A stretch of DNA of 64,000 bases, taken from Ardenticatenales bacterium. Its GTDB lineage: Bacteria > Chloroflexota > Anaerolineae > Epilineales > Epilineaceae. Below are positions 1 through 8,506 of the stretch, one piece after another; the first letter of the stretch is position 1; the number at the start of each line of letters is the position of its first letter. The stretch spans positions 16,727 through 80,726 of the forward strand of contig JADYYS010000024.1 of NCBI GenBank assembly GCA_020853525.1. Direction: 5' to 3'. A program made the position numbers and the translations under genes. The notes beneath the pieces are model-generated. The model was not told the DNA's origin. It did no database searches and saw only the letters and a program-made list of their open reading frames with translations.

Positions 1-1407
1 CTCTCGCTGCGGGATGTGGTGCGCGCCGACCTGGCCCGACCGAGCGGCGTCGGGCGGGCGGCCGGGACGCAGGGCGGCGCCGCATCGGGGACGTCGGCGA
101 CGATGCAGGGCGGCGCGCCCAAGCCGGAGTCCCGCTACCAGGCGAGGGCAGCGTACTACAACGAGGCGGCCGGCGAGACGGACAGTCGGAACGGGCTCCT
201 GTTCACGTTTGCGCCGCCGGCCGTCGCGTTCGGCGCCTGGTTCGGTGACGTCGAGACGCGCACGGACGGCCGCGGCACGGCGGCCGTGCTGCGGCTCATC
301 GACGCGCGCGGCAACCGGATCGGTGCCGACATCCGCCTCGAGCCGACAACGGCCGACCAGCGCCGCTGCGGATCGCCCGCCGACGACACGTTCGAGGGCT
401 GCGGCAATGGCACGACGCGCTGGATCGGTTTCGGGGCGGCGCTCGGCGCGCCCGTCGCCCGGATGCTCGTCGTCGTCGGCGACGACGACACGGTGGCGCA
501 AAGCGACGACGGCAACGCCGAGCACCTCTGCTTCATCGGCCCGTCCCTGGCCCTCCCCCCGCCGCCGACGCCGACGGCCACGCCGACCCCGGTGCCGTCC
601 GACACGCCGACCGCCACCGCGACGCCCGTGCCGACCGCCACGCACACGCCCACCCGGACCCGCACGCCGACGCCGACAGCGACCCCGACGGCCACCGCTA
701 CCACCACGCCGACAGCCACCGCCACGCGCGTGCCCGTGCCGATCTACCTGCCGCTCTCCCTCCGCGAGGACTGCCCGAAGCCACGCGTCGATGTCGCGCT
801 GGCCATCGACGTCTCCCAGAGCATGCTGCAGCTCGGCCGAGGGGGCCGCACCAAGCTCGATGCGGCCATCGAGGCGGCGCGGACGTTCGTCGGGCTGCTC
901 CAGCTCGCCCCCGGCGCCGATGGTGCGCCCGGCGACCGCGCCGCAGTCGTCGGCTTCAACCGGCTCGCGTTCACCGCCGCCGAGCTGTCCGCCGACGCGA
1001 CCGTGCTCGGTGCGGCGCTCGACGGGTTGCCGCAGCGGCTGGACGCCGGCACGCGGTTGGACCTGGCACTCCGCCAGGCCGCTGCCGCCGTCACCGCGGA
1101 CGGCCCGCCGTCCGCCGGCCGCGCCGACGTCGTCGTCCTCCTCACGGACGGCCTGCCGAGCGGGGTGACGACCGACGCGGTGCTGCTCGCCGCGGCCGAG
1201 GTCCGCACGCGCGGCGTGCGCATCCACGCCGTCGGCGTCGGCGCACCTGGTGCGCTGGACGGTGCGCTGCTCGAGGCGATCGCCAGCGACCCGGCGCTGT
1301 ACGCGTACGCGCCCGACGCCGAGGACCTCCGCCGGATCTACGCGGTGATCGCGGCGGCGATCCGCTGCCCGCCCGGGCGGCATGGGTGGTGGGCGGAAGA
1401 GCGGTGA
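1..1407 (+). CDS. VWA-domain secreted protein with Thr/Pro linker (5' partial)
   Basis: The frame is open to the left edge. The first usable start (GTG at 16) gives no signal peptide, so the true N-terminus probably lies outside the window. The first ~150 residues form a compact domain with a FGAWFGDVET segment. A Thr/Pro-rich linker follows (about residues 180-240, nt 555-730), then an IYLPLSLRE segment and a von Willebrand factor A domain to the end. The metal-binding MIDAS motif DVSQSM (DxSxS) is near nt 808, with a later Thr in DAGTRLD and a VVLLTDG strand. VWA domains bind protein or matrix partners through a divalent metal; the linker suggests an extracellular, surface-tethered position. 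The partner is unknown. The domain call is firm; the start is not. Confidence 0.85.
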   Translation, partial: LSLRDVVRADLARPSGVGRAAGTQGGAASGTSATMQGGAPKPESRYQARAAYYNEAAGETDSRNGLLFTFAPPAVAFGAWFGDVETRTDGRGTAAVLRLIDARGNRIGADIRLEPTTADQRRCGSPADDTFEGCGNGTTRWIGFGAALGAPVARMLVVVGDDDTVAQSDDGNAEHLCFIGPSLALPPPPTPTATPTPVPSDTPTATATPVPTATHTPTRTRTPTPTATPTATATTTPTATATRVPVPIYLPLSLREDCPKPRVDVALAIDVSQSMLQLGRGGRTKLDAAIEAARTFVGLLQLAPGADGAPGDRAAVVGFNRLAFTAAELSADATVLGAALDGLPQRLDAGTRLDLALRQAAAAVTADGPPSAGRADVVVLLTDGLPSGVTTDAVLLAAAEVRTRGVRIHAVGVGAPGALDGALLEAIASDPALYAYAPDAEDLRRIYAVIAAAIRCPPGRHGWWAEER

Positions 1408-1626
1408 GGTGCGGTCGGCCGGAGGCTCGTCCGCCGCCGTGCCCGGCTCGCGGACGGGCTCCGCACGGCGGATCGCCGCCACCGGGTACCGCACCGGAGG
1501 GCAGTCGCGCTATGATCCGGGCGCGATGCTGGCCGGGGCCATCCGCTCCGTGCCGTGCGTCGTGCGGACGCGGCAGTGCGGACCTGGCCGCGCGAACGAC
1601 GATCGGTCGTCAGAGGAGGGTTGAGG
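1408..1626. other. Intergenic gap with a possible -10 element
   Basis: No credible gene is seen. A TATGAT hexamer at 1511-1516 could be a -10 box for the following gene, but there is no good -35 at the usual distance. A strong ribosome binding site (GAGGAGGG, 1613-1620) closes the gap. Confidence 0.35.
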
Positions 1627-2028
1627 GTGAGCGGACCGGCCGAACTGTACATGGACTTCCTGGGCGGCGAGGGCTATCGCCCGACCGTCGACAACGACGG
1701 CGACGTCGTCTTCAAGGTCGAGGGCGGCCTCTACTACATCGATGTCGACGCCGACGATGCGGCGTACTTTCGCGTCGTCTACCCGAACTTCTGGTCGATC
1801 GAAAACCCGGACGAGCTCCTGCGGGCCAGGGCCGCCGCCAACCACGCGACGGCGACGACGAAGGTGGCCAAGGTCTACGTCCGCCCGGACGAGACGGACA
1901 CGATCGCGGCCGTCGAGATCTACGTCGATCCGCCGGAGGACTTCAAGGCCGTCTTCACGCGGGCGATCGGTGCCCTGCAGCACGCCGCGAGCACGTTCCG
2001 CATGGTGATGCGCGGCGAGGCACCGTGA
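1627..2028 (+). CDS. YbjN-like small protein
   Basis: A 133-residue soluble protein. The GTG start at 1627 is chosen because GAGGAGGG lies six bases upstream. The sequence (DVVFKVEGGLYYIDVD ... YVDPPEDFKAVFTRAIGAL) has the alternating acidic/aromatic strands and final helices of the YbjN / type III secretion chaperone-like fold, which is common in small bacterial proteins of unknown partner. There is no signal peptide or membrane segment, so it is probably cytoplasmic. The next gene starts 63 bases downstream on the same strand. The family assignment rests on the look of the sequence and is moderate. Confidence 0.6.
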   Translation: MSGPAELYMDFLGGEGYRPTVDNDGDVVFKVEGGLYYIDVDADDAAYFRVVYPNFWSIENPDELLRARAAANHATATTKVAKVYVRPDETDTIAAVEIYVDPPEDFKAVFTRAIGALQHAASTFRMVMRGEAP

Positions 2029-2091
2029 CGGCGCACGAGGATCCGGCCACGGGCGTTCCCCGTCCGCGCGGCGGATGACGTTCGGCCCTCG

Positions 2092-4374
2092 ATGATCCGA
2101 GCCCTCCTCGCCGCCCCGCCGGTTCTGCTCGGGATCGCCGCGCTCGTCGCCGCCTTCCCGTGGCCGCTGCGCAATCCGGCGCTGGCTGATCGCCTGCGCC
2201 GCCTCGCGCCGGTCGCCGCAGCGACGGCGGCGGTCGGTTCCGCACTGGCCCTCGCGGCGCTCGGCCTGCGCGGGACGCCGCCCGTCCGCCTCATCCTGTC
2301 GCCATGGCTCGACGGCGACGGCCCGGCGCTCGAGTCGAACGCCCTCGTGGCGATCGCGCTCACCGTGATCGGCCTTCTGGGCCTCGTCGCCGCGCTGCGG
2401 GCATTGGCCGAAGAGGGTACGGCGGCCGCGCCGCTGGCGGTCTGCGCCGCCGCGGCGCTGATGGCGGCGGCCGGCACGGAGCGGCTCGGGCTCGTGTTCG
2501 GCTGGATCGTCCTCGACGCGACGCTCGCCGTCGTCGGCGGGGGCCGGCAGGGGCTGCTGGCAGGGCAGGCCGGCCTGTTCATGCTCCTTGCCGGCCTGAC
2601 CGGCACGCGGCGCTTCTACCTGGAGGCCGCCAGCCTCGTCCGCGCCGGAATGTACCCGCTTTGGTGGTCCGTCCCGCGCAGCCGTCCGGCCGCCGTGTGG
2701 CAGGCGATCGGCATTCGCCTCGCGCCGACCGTGGCCGGTCTGGCGATGGCGCTGCAGGTGATCACCCCATCGCGCTCCGAGGCCGGGATGTCGGCCGCTA
2801 CGCTCGGGCCGGGCCTCGTGGCGCTGACGTTCGGCGCGCTCCTGGCGTTCTTCGCCCGCGAGCGCGCCGCCGCTCTCGACTGGACCGTCACGGCACATGC
2901 CGGCCTAGCCATGCTGGCGATCGGCCTCGTCGATCCGGCCGGGCAGGCCGTCGCGTTCGTCCTGATGGTCGATCTGGCCCTGATCTTCGGCGCCCGCTAC
3001 GCTGCTGAGGGCCTTGGCGCCGGGCGCGCGGTCCGGCTCGTGCGCTTCGGCGCATGGGCAAGCCTCGTCGGGCTGCCGCCGACGCTGGGCTTCGTCGGCC
3101 GCTGGACGGTCTACCACCAGCTCGTCGAACGCCAAGCGTTCGGTCCGCTGATCTGGGTGATGGCGATGAGCGCGCTGCTCGTCGCGCCCGATCACCCGAA
3201 CTGGCTGCCCAGTCCTCGCGCGCGCCGCGCCTCGTCCGCCGCCGTCGCCGTGCCGCTCGTCCTCGTCGCGCTCAGCCTCGGCCTCGGCCTGGCATTTCGC
3301 TGGCTCGGCCCGATCGTCGCGGCCTCCGGCGGCGACGTGCCCGACCCGATGCGCCTGATCACGGCCCGGCCGAGCGTCCTCCTGCTCATCGTCGCCGGGC
3401 CGGCGATCGGCTGGCTGGCACGTCGGCTGCAGGTCCGCACCGGGATGCGCGATCGCAGCCAGCGCACGCGCCGTGCCCTCCGCCTCCGCGAGCCGATCAA
3501 CGCCACCGGTCGCGTCCTCGTCCGCAGCGGCGCGATCCTCCAGCTCAGGAGCGGGCTCGTCGCCGGGCGTCGATCGTTGGCCCTCACGCTGCTTGCGGTC
3601 GTCGCCACAAGCGTCGCCCTCGTGGGCGGGGATGCGGCACGCCCGGCTCCGGCGTGGCCGCCGGTCGGCCAGATCGCGCTGCTGGCGCTCGCCATCGGGA
3701 TCATCGCCACCGTTATCCTGCCCCGTGCCCCGGCGCTGACGCTCGGCGGACTCGGCGCCGCCTACGTGCTCGGCGCCGTCGTCGTGTTCGGCGGGGACGG
3801 CGGAGCGCGGGGCGTCATCGCAGCCATCAAGCTGATCGTCGGCCTGATCGTCGTGACGATGTTGTCTCTGTCGATCCTGCAGGCGCCCCTGGGTCCGCGG
3901 ACGGATCCGCGGACGGAACGGCGGATCGATCGGCAAATCGTGTCGACGGCACGGCGGCTCCGGCAGGTGCCGGGCACGGCCGGCCGCGTGCGCAGCGACC
4001 GGCTCGTGCCGGCATTGGCGCTGGCCATTGTCGCGCTCGTCGGGTTGGGGATGCAGCCCGGCGTGCTCGCACCGTACGTCGGGGCCGGCGTCCTGCGGAT
4101 CGGCATCGTCCTGGCGAGTGGTGGGGTGATCGGCACGGTCTTCGCCGGCAGCGCCCTCCAGCTGGCGGCCTCGGTGCTGTTGGCGCTGATCGGCAGCGAG
4201 GCGATCTATGCGTCGCTCGATGCCGGTCTGTTGGTGTCGGGCGGTCTGGCCGGACTCCAGCTCCTGTTCACGATCGTGGCGTCGTTCTTCATCGGCCAAT
4301 CGCCGCTGTCCGGCGGTACGCCGAACGAGCCTGCGCGCGGCGACGCCGCCAGCGTCCAGCCTGAGGTGGTGTGA
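2092..4374 (+). CDS. Large polytopic membrane protein, NuoL/MrpA-like antiporter relative
   Basis: A 760-residue integral membrane protein with about twenty hydrophobic segments. The central part (about residues 180-330: SLVRAGMYPLWWSVP, GLPPTLGFVGRW) echoes the proton-conducting subunits of complex I and Mrp antiporters (NuoL/M/N, MrpA/D), where a Pro-rich broken helix and a GxPPxxGFxxR/K segment recur. The usual Lys/Glu/His proton-channel residues are hard to place, so this is a divergent member. About 130 extra C-terminal residues contain a charged loop (DPRTERRIDRQI) followed by four hydrophobic segments. It is paired with the next gene, also antiporter-like, and no other complex I subunits are nearby. 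Likely an ion-translocating two-protein membrane module; substrate unknown. Confidence 0.6.
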   Translation: MIRALLAAPPVLLGIAALVAAFPWPLRNPALADRLRRLAPVAAATAAVGSALALAALGLRGTPPVRLILSPWLDGDGPALESNALVAIALTVIGLLGLVAALRALAEEGTAAAPLAVCAAAALMAAAGTERLGLVFGWIVLDATLAVVGGGRQGLLAGQAGLFMLLAGLTGTRRFYLEAASLVRAGMYPLWWSVPRSRPAAVWQAIGIRLAPTVAGLAMALQVITPSRSEAGMSAATLGPGLVALTFGALLAFFARERAAALDWTVTAHAGLAMLAIGLVDPAGQAVAFVLMVDLALIFGARYAAEGLGAGRAVRLVRFGAWASLVGLPPTLGFVGRWTVYHQLVERQAFGPLIWVMAMSALLVAPDHPNWLPSPRARRASSAAVAVPLVLVALSLGLGLAFRWLGPIVAASGGDVPDPMRLITARPSVLLLIVAGPAIGWLARRLQVRTGMRDRSQRTRRALRLREPINATGRVLVRSGAILQLRSGLVAGRRSLALTLLAVVATSVALVGGDAARPAPAWPPVGQIALLALAIGIIATVILPRAPALTLGGLGAAYVLGAVVVFGGDGGARGVIAAIKLIVGLIVVTMLSLSILQAPLGPRTDPRTERRIDRQIVSTARRLRQVPGTAGRVRSDRLVPALALAIVALVGLGMQPGVLAPYVGAGVLRIGIVLASGGVIGTVFAGSALQLAASVLLALIGSEAIYASLDAGLLVSGGLAGLQLLFTIVASFFIGQSPLSGGTPNEPARGDAASVQPEVV

Positions 4375-4440
4375 GTTGGGCACGTGTGCGTGGTGCGGTG
4401 ATCCTGCCGGCAGGCAGCCGGCGGCGCGGGTGCGCGGCGC

Positions 4441-5784
4441 GTGACCGGTCTGCTGCTCCTCGTGGCCACGCTGCTGCTGCCGCTGGCCGCGGCCGGCATG
4501 AGCGTTCGGCTGCGTGCGGCGCAGGCGCTCCGGATGAGCACCGTCGTGGCGCTCGTCCTTGTGGCCGCCGCGACGCTGGCCGTCGTCGACGCCACGGTGC
4601 CGTTGATCGGTCTCCGCGCGCTCGAGATGACGCGCATCGCCCAGCTCGGCATCCAGCTCGAGGCGCTGGCGATGCTCGGCTTGGTCATGGGCCTTCACCG
4701 CGCGCCACCGGATACCGTCACCCGCTGGCTGCCGGTGGCATGGACCAGCATGGCCGGTCTGTCGGCCGCGCTCCTGATCAACAGCCTGCCGATCGGCCTG
4801 ATCGCGTTCGTGGCCGCGGCCCTGCTCTGGGCCTTCGGCCTTCCCGAGGGCGAGCGCGGCGCGGCGATGGGCGCGGTCTTGCGCTACGCCGCCCTCCTGG
4901 CGCTCGTCATCCCACTCCTGCTGTCGGCCTACCGACTGGCCGAGCTCCGACCCTCCGCCGTGGACAAGGGCGACCTGGAGCACCTCGTCCTGGCCCTCGT
5001 CGTGCCGGCGTTCGCCCTCCTGCTCGGCCTGATCCCGATGCATGCCTGGGTGCTGACCCTTGCCAGCGGCGCGCCGCGCACGATGCTCTTCGGCGTCCTG
5101 ACGCTCGTCCAGACGGCCGGCTTCGCGCTCCTGCTGCGGACGCTCGAGGACCTCAAGTGGCTGACCGCCACCGCGACGGCGCCGCTCGTCTTCGGCGGCG
5201 CCGTCTCGGCCTGCCTCGGTGCTTGGCTGGCCCTCTCCGCCCGCATCGAGGATCCCGACGACTGGCTCGTGTACGCCATCGTGGCCAACAGCGGCATGTT
5301 GATCGTCGGTCTCGGCACGCAGTCGCGCGCGGCGGCGCTCGGCGTCGTGCTCATGCTGTTCGCGCGGGTGCTGGCGCTCGTGCTGCTTGGCGTCGGCCGC
5401 CGTGTGACCGGCCTGCGCCAGCGGGCAGCCTCCGCTGTGGCGCTCCTGACGCTGGCCGGGACGCCCGGGCTGGCCGGCTTCCCCGGCTTGTGGCGGATCC
5501 TCCAGAAGCTGGCCGGTGAGGCCGGTGGAACGGCGGTGCAAGTCCCCTTCGGCACGCCGGCCCATCTGGCGCTCCTCTCGGCCAGCGCGCTGCTCTTCGC
5601 CACCGCGGTCCGTCGCTGGGACGCGCCGCTCGACACGGCCGGTGTGCCGGAAGGCCGCGACGTCGGGGGCGAGCGCGCGGTCATCGTACTCATCGTGCTG
5701 ATCGTGGCCCTCGGCATCGCGCCGCAGTTCGTCAGCGGTGCGTTCGGCCGTGCCTTGGCCGACATGTTCTTCCAGGCCGACTGA
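4441..5784 (+). CDS. NuoN/NuoM/MrpD-like proton antiporter family protein
   Basis: A 447-residue protein with about fourteen transmembrane helices and a GTG start at 4441, 66 bases after the preceding membrane protein. It carries the family's recognisable core: IPMHAWVLTLASGAP around residue 200 resembles the conserved PxHxWLPxAHxxAP segment, and GTPGLAGFPGLWRIL near residue 340 resembles the GxPPLxGFxxKF turn. These belong to the Proton_antipo_M domain of complex I and Mrp antiporter subunits. The His of MHAW is kept. With the preceding gene it looks like an orphan pair rather than part of a nuo operon; FtsK follows immediately. An energy-coupling or Na+/H+ role is inferred only from the family. 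Confidence 0.72.
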   Translation: MTGLLLLVATLLLPLAAAGMSVRLRAAQALRMSTVVALVLVAAATLAVVDATVPLIGLRALEMTRIAQLGIQLEALAMLGLVMGLHRAPPDTVTRWLPVAWTSMAGLSAALLINSLPIGLIAFVAAALLWAFGLPEGERGAAMGAVLRYAALLALVIPLLLSAYRLAELRPSAVDKGDLEHLVLALVVPAFALLLGLIPMHAWVLTLASGAPRTMLFGVLTLVQTAGFALLLRTLEDLKWLTATATAPLVFGGAVSACLGAWLALSARIEDPDDWLVYAIVANSGMLIVGLGTQSRAAALGVVLMLFARVLALVLLGVGRRVTGLRQRAASAVALLTLAGTPGLAGFPGLWRILQKLAGEAGGTAVQVPFGTPAHLALLSASALLFATAVRRWDAPLDTAGVPEGRDVGGERAVIVLIVLIVALGIAPQFVSGAFGRALADMFFQAD

Positions 5785-5800
5785 ACGCCGCCGGACCACG

Positions 5801-8377
5801 ATGCGCCCGTCCGCCGCCACACCGCCGGCTGTCCAACCGCCCCGCTCTGCGCCGGGCGGGGTAGCGCCGGGCCGTGGTGCACCGGGCAGCATGGCACCGG
5901 GCGGCGCTCCGCCGAGCGTCGCTGGGCGGCCGCCCGCGCTCGGATGCCTCGGCGCTGCGCTCGTCGTGATCGGCGGCGTGCCGCTCGTGTCCCTGTTCAC
6001 CGCCTGGACGACGCCCTATCGCACGCTGCGCGCCGGTTTCGGCCTCGGCGCGCTGCCGGTGGCGCTGGCAGCCGTCGTGGCCGGCGTCTGGCTCGTCCGC
6101 CGCCGCAACGCGCCGCTGATCGACGTGCCGTGGGGGCGGGCGCTGGCGGCGGAGGTCGGTGCACTGTCTGCGCTGGCGCTGCTGTCGGCCGCCACCGGCA
6201 GCGATGCGCCGGGCGACTGGGGGGCAGGCGGCGGCCTCGGCTGGGCGATGCTGTTCGGCGCGCGCCGGCTGGCCGGCCAGCTGGGTGCCGTCGCGCTCTG
6301 GATGGTCGTCGGCGTCGCGGCGACGCTGCTTGCATTCTCGGGCGGCGCGGCGGTGGCGGCCTACCTGGACACGGTGGCCGGCGGGCGCGACGACGAGGAC
6401 GAAGACGAAGCCGAAGCCGATTGGACGCCGCCCAAGCCACCGGCGGCGGCTGGGCGACAGGTGGCCCTCCCGCCGGCCGGCGGCATTCGGTCGGGCGGAA
6501 ACCCGGCATCGACGAGCGGGCCGCACGGGGCGCCGGCACAGCAGGCGCCGGGCACGTTGTCGGCGGAGGAGGCGAGTGGTGCACGTCTGAGATCCGCTCC
6601 TGCGCCACGTTCCGGTGCGGGCCAAGGGCCGTCCGTGCAGCCGACCACGGCGCATCCGACGTCGGCACCGCCGACCGGCACCCGCACGTCCGCCTCCCCT
6701 ACGACCCCGCCGACGGACCCCACCGCACCGTCATCCCCCCGCGTAGGGGCGGGTCTCAGACCCGCCCATGGCACGCCCCCCCCCTCCGCCCCGCCTCCCG
6801 CCCCCCCCACGCGCCCCCTGAAGATCCGCAGCGCCATGGGCTCTGCCGCCGCGGACAGCGGGATCCGCCGTGTCGTTCGCGGCGACGCGCTGCCCGAGCT
6901 CTCCCTCCTGGACGAGGCGACCGGTGTCGCGACGGACGCCGACGGCCTGCGGGCGACGGGGCGCAAGATCGAGGCGACGCTCGCCTCGCTTGGCGTGCCG
7001 TCCGAAGTCGTCGACATCGAGGTCGGGCCGACGGTGACGCGGTTCGGCGTCGTGCCGGGGTACGTCGAGCGGGGCGGCGAGAAACGGCGGGTGCCGGTGG
7101 CGCGGATCGCGCAGCTCAAGCACGACCTCGCGCTGGCGCTCGCCGCACCGACGATCCGCATCGAGGCGCCGATCCCGGGGCGGGCGATGGTCGGGATCGA
7201 GGTGCCGAACGCCGAGACGGCCGCCGTCGGGCTGCGCGCCTTGCTCCAGGACCGGACGTATCGTCAGGCGGCGCGCGACAACCCCCTCCTGATCGCGCTC
7301 GGTCGGGATGTCGCCGGGGCGGTCGCCGTCGCCGACCTGGCGCGGCTGCCGCATCTCCTCATCGCCGGCTCGACGGGCAGCGGCAAGAGCGTCGGGTTGA
7401 ACACGATCCTGGCGTGCCTGCTGTTCCGGAACACGCCCGAGAGCCTGCGGCTCGTGCTCGTGGACCCGAAGCGCGTCGAGCTCTCGCGCTGGGGCAAGGC
7501 GCCGCATCTGCTGGCGCCGGCGATCACGGACGCGCCGGAGGTCGTCGGGGCACTGCGCTGGCTCGTGGCGGAGATGGAGCGTCGCTACGAGGCGCTCGCA
7601 CGCGTCGGTGTGCGCGACCTCAAGGCCTACAACCGCGCGCTGCCGGCCGGCACGCCGCCGGAGCCCGTGATCGTCACCGTCATCGACGAGCTGGCCGACC
7701 TCATCCTCCAGCTCGGCGCCGACGTCGAACCCGAACTCGTCCGGATCGCCCAGAAGGCGCGCGCCGTCGGCCTGCACCTGATCGTCGCCACGCAGCGCCC
7801 GTCGACGGACGTGCTGACCGGGACGATCAAGGCGAACTTCCCGGCCCGCATCGCTTTCGCCGTCGCCAGCGCCACGGACTCGCGCGTCATCCTGGACACG
7901 CCGGGTGCCGAGGCGCTCCTCGGCCGCGGCGACATGCTCTTCCAGGCACCGGACGCGCCCCGGCCCCGCCGGATTCAAGGCGCCTTCATCAGCGACGACG
8001 AGCAGTCGCGGCTCATGGCCTTCTGGTCGTCCGGCGCCTGGCCCGCCCCCGGCCGCCTCCCGCCGTGGCTCGACCTGATCCCGGGCGAGGACCCCGACGA
8101 GGACCTCTACCAGGCCGCCGTCGCCGTGGCGGAGCGCGAGTCGGGCGTGAACGCGTCGTTGCTGCAGCGGCGGCTCAAGGTGCCGTTCAGCAAGGCGCGC
8201 GAGCTGTTGGAGCGGCTGGCGGGGGAAGGGTACGTGTCGTCGGTCGGGCGGCGCGAGGGGGGAAGGCCGCGGGTGTTCGGGGCACGGGGGGGTGGGGATG
8301 ACGGGGGAAATGGTGGCGGGGATGGGGATGAGGACGGCCGGGACGACGATTTGGCGTGGGTGAACGACGACACGTAG
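5801..8377 (+). CDS. ftsK: FtsK/SpoIIIE-family DNA translocase
   Basis: An 858-residue septum-associated ATPase that pumps chromosomal DNA during division. About four membrane helices lie within residues 48-190. A long low-complexity Pro/Ser/Thr linker follows (about 200-345), then the alpha domain, the RecA-like motor with Walker A GSTGSGKS (523-530) and Walker B VIVTVIDELADLI (around 625-635), and a C-terminal winged-helix gamma domain (about 768-825) that reads orienting DNA sequences. The ATG at 5801 is preferred over an upstream GTG inside the previous gene; no clear ribosome binding site is seen. Two oddities involve the GTAGGGGC palindromic repeat: one copy is translated in frame within the linker (6742-6767), and another supplies the TAG stop codon. 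Confidence 0.93.
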   Translation: MRPSAATPPAVQPPRSAPGGVAPGRGAPGSMAPGGAPPSVAGRPPALGCLGAALVVIGGVPLVSLFTAWTTPYRTLRAGFGLGALPVALAAVVAGVWLVRRRNAPLIDVPWGRALAAEVGALSALALLSAATGSDAPGDWGAGGGLGWAMLFGARRLAGQLGAVALWMVVGVAATLLAFSGGAAVAAYLDTVAGGRDDEDEDEAEADWTPPKPPAAAGRQVALPPAGGIRSGGNPASTSGPHGAPAQQAPGTLSAEEASGARLRSAPAPRSGAGQGPSVQPTTAHPTSAPPTGTRTSASPTTPPTDPTAPSSPRVGAGLRPAHGTPPPSAPPPAPPTRPLKIRSAMGSAAADSGIRRVVRGDALPELSLLDEATGVATDADGLRATGRKIEATLASLGVPSEVVDIEVGPTVTRFGVVPGYVERGGEKRRVPVARIAQLKHDLALALAAPTIRIEAPIPGRAMVGIEVPNAETAAVGLRALLQDRTYRQAARDNPLLIALGRDVAGAVAVADLARLPHLLIAGSTGSGKSVGLNTILACLLFRNTPESLRLVLVDPKRVELSRWGKAPHLLAPAITDAPEVVGALRWLVAEMERRYEALARVGVRDLKAYNRALPAGTPPEPVIVTVIDELADLILQLGADVEPELVRIAQKARAVGLHLIVATQRPSTDVLTGTIKANFPARIAFAVASATDSRVILDTPGAEALLGRGDMLFQAPDAPRPRRIQGAFISDDEQSRLMAFWSSGAWPAPGRLPPWLDLIPGEDPDEDLYQAAVAVAERESGVNASLLQRRLKVPFSKARELLERLAGEGYVSSVGRREGGRPRVFGARGGGDDGGNGGGDGDEDGRDDDLAWVNDDT
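6742..6767. repeat. GTAGGGGC-family palindrome inside ftsK
   Basis: CGTAGGGGC edge followed by a perfect 10-bp inverted repeat around one base (6747-6767, GGGCGGGTCT / AGACCCGCCC). It has no stop in the ftsK frame and is read as part of the disordered linker. Confidence 0.8.
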
Positions 8378-8397
8378 GGGCGACGCATGCGTCGCCC
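8373..8397. repeat. GTAGGGGC-family palindrome at the 3' end of ftsK
   Basis: CGTAGG edge overlapping a perfect 20-bp palindrome, GGGCGACGCATGCGTCGCCC (8378-8397). The TAG of the edge (8375-8377) is the ftsK stop codon. The hairpin could also end transcription, though no T-run follows. Confidence 0.85.
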
Positions 8398-8422
8398 GTG
8401 CCGCACGTCGTCAATCCGCGTC

Positions 8423-8446
8423 GGCATCAACCTTGGCATCAACCTT
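8423..8446 (+). repeat. Two tandem 12-bp repeats before yebC
   Basis: GGCATCAACCTT occurs twice head to tail (8423-8434, 8435-8446) and begins a third time (GGCA, 8447-8450). The repeat boundary creates the TTGGCA used as the -35 box of the yebC promoter. Confidence 0.75.
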
Positions 8447-8473
8447 GGCAACTGCCCCCCCCCACCGTAAAAT
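8445..8473 (+). promoter_or_regulatory. Sigma-70-type promoter of yebC
   Basis: TTGGCA (8445-8450), a 17-base spacer and TAAAAT (8468-8473) sit 33 bases before the yebC start. The spacing is ideal and both hexamers are close to consensus, in a region of otherwise extreme GC. Confidence 0.7.
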
Positions 8474-8506
8474 CCCCCGTCGATCGTTCTTCGGGAGGTT
8501 CAAGCC

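Noticed and set aside
2905..6000. A 1031-codon minus-strand frame across the two antiporter-like genes
   Set aside because: Composition is Arg/Gln/Asp/His-rich with no hydrophobic or domain pattern; the plus strand gives clear membrane proteins.
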